Source: Ardenticatena sp. (GTDB lineage Bacteria > Chloroflexota > Anaerolineae > Ardenticatenales > Ardenticatenaceae). Taken from it: a DNA stretch of 64,000 bases. The notes below the pieces were generated by a model. That model did no database searches. It had not been told where the DNA came from and saw nothing but the letters and a program-made list of their open reading frames with translations. The number at the start of each line of letters is the position of its first letter. The stretch's first letter is position 1. Both the position numbers and the translations under genes were made by a program. This document shows, piece by piece, positions 37,325 to 45,951 of the stretch. The stretch is taken from contig WFOS01000007.1 in the NCBI GenBank assembly GCA_015487975.1, forward strand, positions 1 through 64,000. Reading direction: 5' to 3'.

Positions 37325-38674
37325 ATGACGCAAGGAAGCGTGAATACGCAACGTCCTGAGATTCGCACACCGTTGCCCGGCCCACGCGCCGCTGACATCA
37401 TCGCCAAAGACGCCGAACTTATTTCGCCGAGCTATACGCGCGGCTACCCCTTCGTCATGGCACGCGGTGAAGGCGTTTGGGTATGGGACGTCGATGGCAA
37501 CAAGTTTCTGGACATGACGGCTGGGATCGCCGTAACAGCCGTCGGCCACTCGCATCCGCGAGTGGCCGAAGCCATCAAACGCCAGGCCGAGCGCTTTTTG
37601 CACATGTCGGGTACCGACTTCTATTACGAACTCCAAATCCAGCTGGCCGAACGCCTCAACCAGATTGCGCCTGGCGAAACACCCAAACGTGTCTTCTTCA
37701 CCAATTCGGGAGCAGAAAGTGTGGAAGCCGCGCTCAAACTCGCACGGTACGCCACCGGACGTCAGCGCATTATTGCGTTCCTCGGCGCGTTCCACGGTCG
37801 CACAATGGGTGCTCTGTCACTCACCGGCAGCAAACCGGTCCACCGCCGCGGCTTTGCTCCGCTCATCAACGGGGTCATTCATGTGCCCTACCCCTACTGC
37901 TACCGCTCGCCCTTCGACCTGTCGAAAAAGTCGTGTACCGACTGGGTCATTGACTGGATCGAGCACGAAATTTTTGGGCACATCACCGCCCCGGATGAAG
38001 TGGCTGCTATCATCGTCGAGCCCATCCAGGGCGAAGGTGGCTACATCGTCCCGCCGGACGACTTCCACCCCCGTTTGCGTGAGCTGTGTGACCGCTACGG
38101 CATCTTGCTGATTGCCGACGAGGTGCAAACCGGCGTAGGGCGCACCGGCAAATGGTACGCCATGGAACACTGGAATGTCGAGCCAGACATCATCTGCACA
38201 GCCAAAGGGATCGCCAACGGTATGCCGCTGGGGGCTATCATCGCCAAACGCGACCTCATGTCCTGGCCGCCTGGTGCCCACGCCAGCACATTCGGCGGCA
38301 ACCCAGTCTCCTGTGCAGCGGCACTCGCTACGCTCGACGTCATCGAAGAAGACGGCTTGCTGGACAACGCCACACAGGTGGGCAACGACATGCTCGAACG
38401 CCTGCGTGACATGCAAAGCCGCTTCGATGTGATTGGCGACGTGCGTGGCAAGGGGCTGATGATTGGCATGGAATTCGTGACCGACCCCGAATCGCACACA
38501 CCCAACCCCGACCTGCGCGACCGCGTGGTCGATGACGCCTTCAAGCGCGGCGTACTCCTCTTGGGGGCTGGTAAGAACGTGTTGCGCTTCATGCCTGCAC
38601 TCACCATCACCCGCGAAGAGGCCGACATCGCATTGGACGTGGTGGAAGAATCGTTGCAAGCCTTGCTTGGCTAA
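37325..38674 (+). CDS. Class III PLP-dependent aminotransferase (4-aminobutyrate/ornithine type)
   Basis: 449 residues. PLP-fold motifs: NSGAESVEAALKLAR, AFHGRTMGALSLTGSK, EPIQGEGG, IADEVQTGVGRTGK and TAKGIANGMPLGA, with the Schiff-base lysine K294. The PYPYCYRSPF insert is typical of archaeal-type ornithine/4-aminobutyrate aminotransferases, a group that also includes amino-acid racemases, so substrate and even reaction are uncertain. The ATG at 37325 lies within good distance of GGAGGT; an upstream in-frame ATG overlaps that site. A terminator follows. Confidence 0.88.
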   Translation: MTQGSVNTQRPEIRTPLPGPRAADIIAKDAELISPSYTRGYPFVMARGEGVWVWDVDGNKFLDMTAGIAVTAVGHSHPRVAEAIKRQAERFLHMSGTDFYYELQIQLAERLNQIAPGETPKRVFFTNSGAESVEAALKLARYATGRQRIIAFLGAFHGRTMGALSLTGSKPVHRRGFAPLINGVIHVPYPYCYRSPFDLSKKSCTDWVIDWIEHEIFGHITAPDEVAAIIVEPIQGEGGYIVPPDDFHPRLRELCDRYGILLIADEVQTGVGRTGKWYAMEHWNVEPDIICTAKGIANGMPLGAIIAKRDLMSWPPGAHASTFGGNPVSCAAALATLDVIEEDGLLDNATQVGNDMLERLRDMQSRFDVIGDVRGKGLMIGMEFVTDPESHTPNPDLRDRVVDDAFKRGVLLLGAGKNVLRFMPALTITREEADIALDVVEESLQALLG

Positions 38675-38694
38675 AAACCAGGCGTGCGCGCCAC

Positions 38695-38727
38695 GGCCTG
38701 GTCGGGGCACACCCGCCAGGCCTTTTT
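38695..38727 (+). terminator. Terminator of the aminotransferase gene
   Basis: GGCCTGG pairs with CCAGGCC around an inner GGG/CCC region and is followed by TTTTT. Confidence 0.9.
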
Positions 38728-38730
38728 CAT

Positions 38731-38759
38731 TTGAAAAAGCACCCCATTGCCTGTAAGAT
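38731..38759 (+). promoter_or_regulatory. Promoter of the SMP-30 gene
   Basis: TTGAAA (38731-38736), 17-base spacer, TAAGAT (38754-38759), 45 bases before the ATG. Confidence 0.7.
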
Positions 38760-38803
38760 GCATTCCTACCTTTCACCAACCAATCCACGCATGGAGGTGC
38801 AGA

Positions 38804-39769
38804 ATGTCCCTCAAAGACTTTCGGATCGATCCGGCCACACTCACATTCGTCGGGCATGAGCTGGCACGCCCCGAAAGCATACTCGCCGAACCTGACGGGA
38901 CACTCTGGTGCTCTGATGCCCGCGGGAGCGTCACACGTATTGCCCCCGACGGCACCCAAACCCTGCTGGGCGCACAAGGGCACGAACCCAATGGGCTAGC
39001 GATGAGTGCCGATCGTCAAACCATCTACATCGCCAATTTGGGCGAGGGGCGTGTCTATCAGATGGACCGCGAAGGCAACGAGCGCGTCTTTCTGGACAGC
39101 ATCGAAGGGCGATCGCCGCTTGGTGCAGTCAACTTCGTCTTCATCGACAGCCGCGACCGCTTCTGGATTTCCGTTTCGACGCTGGAAATTCCCTGGTGGC
39201 CAGCAGCACAACGCCCACGCCCCGATGGGTACATCATCCTGGTGGACGAACAGGGCGCCCGCATCGTCGCCGACGGGCTTTACTTCCCGAACGAGATTCG
39301 CATGAACCACGACGAATCGTATCTCTACGTCGCCGAAACCATGAAGCGCCGCATGGTGCGCTATCCCGTGCTCCCCGACGGCTCGTTGGGAGCACAGGAA
39401 GTTGTGCCACCTGGCGATCTCGGGCGTGGGGCATATGTGGATGGGTTCGCCTTCGATGCAGAGGGGAACATCTGGGTGACACTGCTCGTCCGCAACGAGG
39501 TCGTGGTCATCACCCCTGATGGGGAGGTGTACACCGTCCTCTCGGATATCAACGAAGCCGCCATCGAAAATGCCGAAGCCAAACTGGAAGACGGCACGCT
39601 GACCCCCATGGACATGTTCGCCTGCGCTGGCCCTCATCTGCAACTTCCGGCCAGTATCACCTTTGGCGGCCCCGACCTGCGCACGGTCTATCTCGGCTCG
39701 TTGGGCATGAACCGCCTGCCGACGTTCCGCTCGCCTATCCCTGGACTTCCCATGCGTCATTGGGAGTAA
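38804..39769 (+). CDS. SMP-30/gluconolactonase-family beta-propeller
   Basis: 321 residues of repeated beta-propeller blades (LAEPDGTLWCSDARG, GLAMSADRQTIYIANLGEG, FIDSRDRFWISVST, NEIRMNHDESYLYVAET, FAFDAEGNIWVTLL). Family members are metal-dependent lactonases; metal-site residues would be the Glu near the N-terminus (PES), Asn of FPNEI and Asp of YVDGFAFD. Strong GGAGGTG before the ATG at 38804. It stands alone with its own promoter and terminator. The lactone substrate is unknown. Confidence 0.85.
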   Translation: MSLKDFRIDPATLTFVGHELARPESILAEPDGTLWCSDARGSVTRIAPDGTQTLLGAQGHEPNGLAMSADRQTIYIANLGEGRVYQMDREGNERVFLDSIEGRSPLGAVNFVFIDSRDRFWISVSTLEIPWWPAAQRPRPDGYIILVDEQGARIVADGLYFPNEIRMNHDESYLYVAETMKRRMVRYPVLPDGSLGAQEVVPPGDLGRGAYVDGFAFDAEGNIWVTLLVRNEVVVITPDGEVYTVLSDINEAAIENAEAKLEDGTLTPMDMFACAGPHLQLPASITFGGPDLRTVYLGSLGMNRLPTFRSPIPGLPMRHWE

Positions 39770-39780
39770 ACCATCGCCAC

Positions 39781-39816
39781 GAAGCCCTGTCAGGCCTCTT
39801 CTCCTGACAGGGCTTC
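39781..39816. terminator. Perfect 14-bp hairpin between convergent genes (CCTGTCAGG family)
   Basis: GAAGCCCTGTCAGG pairs with CCTGACAGGGCTTC around an 8-base loop. The stop codon of the reverse-strand methyltransferase (39790-39792) lies inside the stem, so the gene's last codons are part of the terminator. Confidence 0.85.
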
Positions 39817-40668
39817 ACCTTCACCACCACGCGGCTCGCGTCGAGGCGTATACTGCACGGCATCTTCTACCGTGCCTTCCGTTTCGGCACGAACGTCGGG
39901 GACGTACCGAGCAAACAACAAGAAGGCCGTATGCGCCACCATGCGGTCAGCAGGGCGCAAACGCGCATGGTTGACCTTCCAGCGCCGCTCCAGCGTTTCG
40001 ACAATCTCCACATCGAACCAGGGTCCGCCTTCCATTGCTTCTACCAATGCACTGACCTGGTTGACCGTGGGTAACAACGCCCCGAAAAATCCCCCTGGCA
40101 TCAAGGCTTCCACCACACGGTCGAGATACTGCCACGGTTCACGCACATCCAGAAAGACCGCATCCACATCGCGTTCCTCGAACCCCTCGGCGATATCGCG
40201 CGTGTAAAACGTGACATACTCACGCAACCCCACCCGCGCCAGATTGCGCTCCGCTGTTGCTGTCATCTCTGGGCGTCGTTCGTATGAATAGACATGCCCC
40301 GTTGGCGCCACCGCATGTGCCAGAATCGTCGTCAATCCGCCGCTCCCTGTTCCCGCCTCGATGATGCGCGTGCCAGCATGCACATTCATGCGCACCAAAA
40401 TTTGCCCGCTATCTTTCGGGTAGATGATTTGCGTTTGCCGCTTGATGGCTTTCGCCAGGTCCGCAATGCTGGGCTGCAACAGCGTAAACGGCGTGCCCAA
40501 ATGCGAATAGACCACCCGCCCAAGCGGTTGCCCGATCAACTCATCGTGGCGAAGAATACCACGGTTGCTGTGAAACGAGGCCCCCGCTTCAAGCGTGAGC
40601 ACATAGCGCTTGCCTTTCGGATCAATCAACAACACACGGTCTCCAGCCTCTGCCAGACGTGCCATCAT
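39790..40668 (-). CDS. trmI: tRNA (adenine-58-N1)-methyltransferase
   Basis: 292 residues from the Met at 40668. A longer start at 40704 would place the ATG inside the upstream terminator hairpin, and GAGAAAGGA precedes the chosen start. An N-terminal beta-barrel (FHSNRGILRHDELIGQPLGRVV) precedes a Rossmann SAM domain with IIEAGTGSGGLTTILAHAV (motif I), YSYERRPE, and DAVFLDVREPWQYLD, the catalytic-site segment of the TrmI/Trm61 family. It methylates A58 in the T-loop of tRNAs, which supports tRNA stability in thermophiles. Its C-terminal acidic tail overlaps the terminator. Confidence 0.92.
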   Translation of the reverse strand: MMARLAEAGDRVLLIDPKGKRYVLTLEAGASFHSNRGILRHDELIGQPLGRVVYSHLGTPFTLLQPSIADLAKAIKRQTQIIYPKDSGQILVRMNVHAGTRIIEAGTGSGGLTTILAHAVAPTGHVYSYERRPEMTATAERNLARVGLREYVTFYTRDIAEGFEERDVDAVFLDVREPWQYLDRVVEALMPGGFFGALLPTVNQVSALVEAMEGGPWFDVEIVETLERRWKVNHARLRPADRMVAHTAFLLFARYVPDVRAETEGTVEDAVQYTPRREPRGGEGEALSGEEA

Positions 40669-40701
40669 CCATCCTTTCTCGAACCAGTTTTCCAGCGTGT
40701 A

Positions 40702-40740
40702 CATGAAAAGCGCACCCTCGACACGGGTGCACTTTTCATG
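40702..40740 (-). terminator. Terminator between the SelW-like gene and trmI
   Basis: CATGAAAAG/CTTTTCATG and GCACCC/GGGTGC form a 15-bp stem with one C-A mismatch. The flanking A/T runs suit termination of the gene ending at 40765. Confidence 0.8.
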
Positions 40741-40764
40741 AGCGTTCCTGCGCCGCGTGCTGCG

Positions 40765-41034
40765 TTACGACTTGGATTCTTGCGCAGCTTCAGGCACAAC
40801 CTTCAAGAAGGCGTCACGCACTTCTGCATAGACAGCATGTCGCCCAGTTTCCTTCTTGGAATAAATCAGTGTCCCATCCACGGCGACCTCGAAGACACCC
40901 CCCGACGAGGGAATGAGGGTAAACGACGCAATGTGAGACTGAAATTCCGACAAAAGTTTGTCCGTCAAACTGACGGCGCGTGGCAAGTAGTTTCAAACAG
41001 CGCAGTATTCAAGCGTCACGTTGACTTTTGCCAT
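40765..41034 (-). CDS. SelW-like selenoprotein (Rdx family, CxxU)
   Basis: 89 residues from the ATG at 41034 (AGGAGGAG upstream), reading the TGA at 40993-40995 as selenocysteine. The N-terminus is MAKVNVTLEYC11-A-V-U14-NYLPRA, the CxxU redox motif of selenoprotein W and its bacterial relatives. After it come the family features TLIPSSGGVFEVAVDG and LIYSKKETGRH. Reading only after the stop would give a 73-residue protein without the active site. A SECIS-like hairpin starts 16 bases after the UGA. A good promoter lies upstream. The role is probably thiol-selenol redox; the partner is unknown. A second UGA gene 3.5 kb away supports real Sec decoding. Confidence 0.9.
40962..40976 (-). promoter_or_regulatory. 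SECIS-like hairpin of the SelW-like gene
   Basis: CCGTCA pairs with TGACGG (6 bp, no mismatch) around the 3-base loop GTT, whose first base is G. The loop lies 22 bases after the UGA, inside the usual bacterial range. A competing 6-bp hairpin (AGTTTG/CAAACT) overlaps it. Confidence 0.65.
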
Positions 41035-41079
41035 GGCGCTCCTCCTCGTAAATGGATTGCTTTGGGCTTGTGGTCGTCC

Positions 41080-41107
41080 AGTATATGCGCTCTCCCACCT
41101 GCGTCAA
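41080..41107 (-). promoter_or_regulatory. Promoter of the SelW-like gene
   Basis: Reverse strand TTGACG (41102-41107), 16-base spacer, TATACT (41080-41085). Confidence 0.8.
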
Positions 41108-41147
41108 AGCCACATTCCCATACACTTCCCGCAGACCAGCCCTAGGA

Positions 41148-41176
41148 TTGACAAACTCCCCGCTCACTTCTACACT
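41148..41176 (+). promoter_or_regulatory. Promoter of smc
   Basis: TTGACA (41148-41153), 17-base spacer, TACACT (41171-41176), about 36 bases before the GTG start. Confidence 0.8.
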
Positions 41177-41211
41177 TCCGCCTTGCTAGTACCGAGCCTG
41201 TTGGAGGAGAC

Positions 41212-44200
41212 GTGACCGAGTCGAATACAGCAACCCTCCCACCTTCGGAAGCATCACAACCCTCAAAAAGCGGGGCGTTTGTGCGACGCCTCGAAATTCA
41301 TGGCTTCAAGACATTTGCGAGCCAAACCGTCTTCGAGTTTCCCGAAGGCATTACTGCGATTGTCGGCCCCAACGGTTCAGGCAAAAGCAACATCGCCGAT
41401 GCCATTCGCTGGCTATTGGGCGAACAACGCATGAGTGTGTTGCGTGCCAAGAAGAGCGAAGACCTCATCTTCAACGGCACCGACCGCCGTGCTCGCATGG
41501 GCATGGCACAAGCCTTTCTCACCATCGACAACTCCAACGGCATTTTGCCGATTGATTTCTCCGAAGTCGTCATCGGGCGGCGCACCTACCGAAGCGGCGA
41601 AAACGAGTACCTCATCAACGGGCGCAAGGTGCGTCTGCGCGACATTCAAGAGTTACTGGCGCATGCAGGCATCGGCGTGACCACATACACAGTCATCGGG
41701 CAGGGGCTGGTGGATGCCGCACTCTCGCTCCGCGCCGATGAGCGCCGCAAGATGATCGAAGACGCGGCAGGGTTGGGGGCGTACCAGGGCAAACGCAACG
41801 ATGCGCTGCGCAAACTGGCCGAAACCGAAGAAAACCTGCAACGCGCCCGCGACATCGTCGCCGAACTGGCCCCGCGCGTGCGCCGTCTGCAACGCCAGGC
41901 CGAAAAAGCCGAAGAGTACGTGCGGCTGAACGAACACCTGCGCCACCTGCTGCGCCAATGGTATGGCTACCAGTGGGGACAAGCGACGCAAGCCGTCCAC
42001 AATGCCCGCCTTGCCGTGCAAGAAACCAGTGCTGCCCTGGACGCCATACGTGAAAAAATCACCGCAGAGGAAGCCCAGCTGCATACGCTGCGCAACGAAG
42101 CCGTGCGCCTGCGCAACGAGCTCGAACAATTGCGTCGCGACCGTGCCGCCGAGCGCCGCCGCATGGAAGCCCTACGCCGCGACCAGGCAGTAGCCGAAGA
42201 ACGTGCCCGCCTGCTTGCGCGGCAAGCGGAAGCCCTGCGTGAGGAACTCGCGGCCCTCGATGCCGAGCGCCAAACCCTCGCCGCGCGAGGCGACGATTTG
42301 CGTGCCGAACGCGAACGCCTGGAAGCCGAACGTGCCCAGGCTCAAGCGGCTTTCGAAGCCGCCCAGGCTCGCCTGCGCAACGCTGAACAGGAACGCGAAC
42401 GCCTGCGCCGCGACGTCGAAAGCGCCCGCAAACGGCTGGCACGCCTCTCGGCGCGGCTCGTGGAAATCGAACAACAGCAACAGCAAATTCTCGAACAACG
42501 CGAGCGGCTCAACCGCGAACTGGAAGAGCACCAAGCCGCCATGCGCGACCTGCGCAAACGGTTGGCACGCCATGAAGGCGAAATTCAATTGCACGAAGAC
42601 GAGCTCGAAACATTGCGACGCCAGGCGGGGGAATTGCAAGTCGCACTGCTCAAAATGAAGCGCCGCATCGAAGAAACGACCGCCGAACGCGACGCCCACC
42701 GCCAGGCCCTCAACGACGCCGAGCGCGAACTCAGCAAACTGGAAGCCCGCCGCGATTTGCTCGCACGGCTCCGCGAAGAAGGCACAGGCTATGCCGAAGG
42801 GGTACGCGCCCTCTTGCAGGCAGCCCGCCAAGGCCATGTCTTCGGCATTCTTGGACCTGTTGCCGACTTCCTGCGGGTTCCCCCAAAACTCGCCATCGCT
42901 GTCAGCGCTGCGCTGGGAGGACGCCTGCAAGGGCTCGTCGTGCGCGATCTCGAAGCCGCCGCCGTCATCCGCGAATGGTTGGCCAACCACACGACCACAC
43001 GCGTCACCCTGCTCCCCCTTACCAATCTGAAAGGGCCGCGATACCGCGCCATCCCACAGGATACAGGCGTGCTAGGGCGTGCCGCTGACCTCGTCCAAGC
43101 GGAAGATCCTGGCCTGCTGGAGCACCTGCTGGGCGCGTGGCTCATCGTACGCGACTGGAACACTGCCGCCCGCCTTTCCAACCGCGATTTTTGGAACATC
43201 GTCACCATCGATGGCGAAGTCCTGCAAGCCGACGGCGCTATCCAGGCGGGGCAAGGTGATGCAGGTGGACGTTCCCTGCTCGAACAAAGCCGCGAATGGG
43301 CGGAACTTCCCCAACGCCTGGAAGCCGCCCGTCACGTCGTGGAAGAAGTACAGCGACGCCTCGAAGAAATCGAAGAGACCCTTGCCGAGCACGAAGCCGA
43401 ACGTGAACGCCTGTTGCGCGAAATGGCCGACGTTTCACGCGCCATGGAGCGCGTGGGGCAGGCCATCGAACGTGAAAAACGCGAAATCGAGCGCGTGCAG
43501 CAAGAACAAAACTGGCGGAGCGAACTGATTCGCCGTCTGCAAAAAGAATACGAAGACCTGCGCGTGCAAGCCGAAGAACTCGAAGCCGAAAGCCAGCGCG
43601 TTGCTGCCGAGCAGGTGCAAGCAGAGCTCGCGCTTCGAAACGCCGAGCACGCACTGGAAGCTGCCCATCCTGGCGCCCTGCGCGAAGCCGTCGAAAAAGC
43701 CCGCACCGTCGTCGCCGTGCTCGACGAACAGCTCAGCGGCTTGCGCCGTCAATGGCGCGAATGGGAACAGGCCCTTGAACGCCTGGAACGTCAGCGCACA
43801 CAAAAAGAAGCCCAGCTTGCCACCCTCAGCGAAGAACGTGCCAAGATCGCCGAACGCCAACGCACCCTGGCCGAACAAATTGCCACGCTCGAAGCGACCA
43901 TGGAAGGCTATTTGGCACGCATTCGCCCTATCGAAGAACGCCTGGCAGCACTCGAAACCGAGCAAGTCCAGGTCGAAGAACACCTGGATGCCCTGCGCAA
44001 ACAAGGCCAAGCCGCCGACGAAGCCGCACACCGTGCACGGCTTTCTTTACAAGCCGCCGAAGACCGCCTGGCGCACCTCGGCTCGCAAATCGAAAACGAT
44101 TTGGGACTGGTCGAATACGAGGACATCTCGGACGATGTGCCCCAGCAAACCCTGCTCCCGCTCGACGAACTGGTCACGACGCTGCCCAAAGTCACCGTCT

Positions 44201-44871
44201 TGCCCGAAGGGTTGGAAAACGACATTCGACGACTGCGGCGCCTCATTGGACAATTGGGGGCTATCAACCCCGAAGCCCCCAAAGAATACGCCGAACTGAA
44301 AGAGCGCTACGATTTTCTCACCACACAAGCCGAAGACCTGGAAAAAGCCGCTACAGACCTGCGCCACATCGTCGCCGAACTCGACCGCCTGATGACCGAA
44401 CGCTTCCGCGAAACATTCGACGCCATCAATACCGCGTTCAAACGTTACTTCAAGCGTCTGTTCGGGGGCGGAACTGTCAACCTGGAACTCACCAACTCCG
44501 ACGAGCCACTTTCCAGTGGGGTGGAAATCATCGCGCGGCCACCAGGCAAGCGCCCCCAAAGCATCGCCCTGCTGAGTGGTGGTGAACGGGCGCTCACCGC
44601 CGCCGCGTTGATTTTCGCCATTCTCTCGGTCAGCCCCGCGCCCTTCTGCGTGCTCGACGAGGTGGACGCCATGCTCGACGAAGCCAACGTGGGGCGATTC
44701 CGTGAAACCCTGTTGGAACTGGCGCAAGAAACCCAATTCATCGTCATCACACACAACCGCGGCACCATCGAAGCCGCCGACACCATCTATGGCGTCAGCC
44801 AGACGGAACCAGGCGTTTCGACCGTCATCTCGCTGGCGCTGGATGAAGCCATCCGTGCCGCGAAACACTAG
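41212..44871 (+). CDS. smc: Chromosome partition protein SMC
   Basis: 1219 residues, the usual length. N-terminal ATPase half with Walker A GPNGSGKSN (52-60), first coiled coil (about 170-500), hinge (about 535-665, GPVADFLRVP...AVSAALGGRLQGLVV), second coiled coil (about 690-1010), and C-terminal half with signature LLSGGERALTA and Walker B CVLDEVDAMLDEANV. It acts in chromosome compaction and segregation with ScpA/ScpB, neither of which is here. The start is GTG at 41212 with GGAGGAGA 5 bases upstream. Heavy Glu/Arg coiled coils cause many false reverse-strand frames. Confidence 0.97.
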   Translation: MTESNTATLPPSEASQPSKSGAFVRRLEIHGFKTFASQTVFEFPEGITAIVGPNGSGKSNIADAIRWLLGEQRMSVLRAKKSEDLIFNGTDRRARMGMAQAFLTIDNSNGILPIDFSEVVIGRRTYRSGENEYLINGRKVRLRDIQELLAHAGIGVTTYTVIGQGLVDAALSLRADERRKMIEDAAGLGAYQGKRNDALRKLAETEENLQRARDIVAELAPRVRRLQRQAEKAEEYVRLNEHLRHLLRQWYGYQWGQATQAVHNARLAVQETSAALDAIREKITAEEAQLHTLRNEAVRLRNELEQLRRDRAAERRRMEALRRDQAVAEERARLLARQAEALREELAALDAERQTLAARGDDLRAERERLEAERAQAQAAFEAAQARLRNAEQERERLRRDVESARKRLARLSARLVEIEQQQQQILEQRERLNRELEEHQAAMRDLRKRLARHEGEIQLHEDELETLRRQAGELQVALLKMKRRIEETTAERDAHRQALNDAERELSKLEARRDLLARLREEGTGYAEGVRALLQAARQGHVFGILGPVADFLRVPPKLAIAVSAALGGRLQGLVVRDLEAAAVIREWLANHTTTRVTLLPLTNLKGPRYRAIPQDTGVLGRAADLVQAEDPGLLEHLLGAWLIVRDWNTAARLSNRDFWNIVTIDGEVLQADGAIQAGQGDAGGRSLLEQSREWAELPQRLEAARHVVEEVQRRLEEIEETLAEHEAERERLLREMADVSRAMERVGQAIEREKREIERVQQEQNWRSELIRRLQKEYEDLRVQAEELEAESQRVAAEQVQAELALRNAEHALEAAHPGALREAVEKARTVVAVLDEQLSGLRRQWREWEQALERLERQRTQKEAQLATLSEERAKIAERQRTLAEQIATLEATMEGYLARIRPIEERLAALETEQVQVEEHLDALRKQGQAADEAAHRARLSLQAAEDRLAHLGSQIENDLGLVEYEDISDDVPQQTLLPLDELVTTLPKVTVLPEGLENDIRRLRRLIGQLGAINPEAPKEYAELKERYDFLTTQAEDLEKAATDLRHIVAELDRLMTERFRETFDAINTAFKRYFKRLFGGGTVNLELTNSDEPLSSGVEIIARPPGKRPQSIALLSGGERALTAAALIFAILSVSPAPFCVLDEVDAMLDEANVGRFRETLLELAQETQFIVITHNRGTIEAADTIYGVSQTEPGVSTVISLALDEAIRAAKH

Positions 44872-44890
44872 CTAGCGAGGCAATGAAGCC

Positions 44891-45835
44891 ATGGCACGAC
44901 GCAACAAAATCGTCATCATCTCCACGGGCGGTACCATCGCCATGCAAGATAGCGGCAAAGGTGCTGTGCCCGCTCTCACAGGTGACGAACTGGCTGCCCA
45001 CTTGCCCGATTGGGGCAAAGGTGTGGAAATCGAAGTCGAAACGTTTAGCAACATTCCGAGCGGCCACCTCACCCTCGAACAGCTCTGGCAACTGCAAAAA
45101 GTGGTCGCCGAACGGCTGGAACGCCTGTACGTGCGTGGCGTCGTCGTGACACACGGCACCGACACCATGGAAGAAACTGCCTATCTGCTCGACCTGACCA
45201 TCCCATCCAACAAGGCCGTGGTGCTGACAGGCGCCATGCTCCACATCGACGAACCAGGGTACGATGGCATTCGCAACCTGACCGATGCTGTGCGCGTCGC
45301 CCTTGATCCTCGATCGGACAACCGCGGGGCAATGGTGGTGATGAACGGCGACATCCATGCCGCCCGCTACGTCACCAAGATGAAATCGCACGGTGTCGAT
45401 GCCTTTGCCTCGCCCGGTCGGGGGCCCATGGGGCGCGTGATCGAAGAGCACATCCACTGGTACTGGTCGCTGGAACGTGAAGCCCTGCCAGTACGACGGC
45501 TTGTGCCCAATGTCCACCTCATCAAAGCCACGCTTGGCATGCCCGATACACTCCTGCGCCTGCTCATCGAGCAAAACGTGGCCGGTATCGTCATCGAAGG
45601 GTTTGGCGGTGGCCGTGTACCACCCTGGTGGATGGATGCCATCCGTGAAGCACGCGCCAAAGGCATTCTGGTTGCCATTGCAGGGCGCGTACCGGTGGCC
45701 CACAGCGCCGATGCGTATGGCTACCCCGGCGCCTACCGCGACCTGGAAGAATCTGGCGTCCTCTTCGCCGAAGGTCTGAATGGCCCCAAAGCACGGCTCA
45801 AACTCATGGCAATCCTGGGGGGATTGGTGGGATAA
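44891..45835 (+). CDS. L-asparaginase, type I/II family
   Basis: 314 residues. It hydrolyses asparagine to aspartate and ammonia. Both catalytic Thr motifs are present: ISTGGTIAM (T15) and VVTHGTDTMEET. The C-terminal domain (GIVIEGFGGGRVP, GRVPVAHS) is complete. There is no signal peptide, so it is likely cytosolic. It starts 19 bases after smc on the same strand, so it may share the transcript. Glutamine use cannot be excluded. Confidence 0.93.
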   Translation: MARRNKIVIISTGGTIAMQDSGKGAVPALTGDELAAHLPDWGKGVEIEVETFSNIPSGHLTLEQLWQLQKVVAERLERLYVRGVVVTHGTDTMEETAYLLDLTIPSNKAVVLTGAMLHIDEPGYDGIRNLTDAVRVALDPRSDNRGAMVVMNGDIHAARYVTKMKSHGVDAFASPGRGPMGRVIEEHIHWYWSLEREALPVRRLVPNVHLIKATLGMPDTLLRLLIEQNVAGIVIEGFGGGRVPPWWMDAIREARAKGILVAIAGRVPVAHSADAYGYPGAYRDLEESGVLFAEGLNGPKARLKLMAILGGLVG

Positions 45836-45881
45836 ACCACCACTCCCCTTTCGCCCCTCTCCATCATCACCGTTTCACCAT

Positions 45882-45939
45882 TTGGTAAAATCTTCCCCTG
45901 TGTAGTACAATTGACGGTCGAAATTTTGCAACAATACGG
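45882..45939 (+). promoter_or_regulatory. Promoter region of the SNF2 helicase gene
   Basis: Two overlapping options: TTGGTA (45882-45887), 18 bases, TACAAT (45906-45911); or TTGACG (45911-45916), 16-17 bases, AATACG (45933-45938). The 116-base intergenic region holds no other feature. Confidence 0.5.
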
Positions 45940-45951
45940 GCATGCGCTCTT

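Noticed and set aside
40765-40986. 73-codon protein starting with TTG after the TGA
   Set aside because: It has no ribosome site and loses the CxxU motif, while the upstream ATG has a strong site and promoter.
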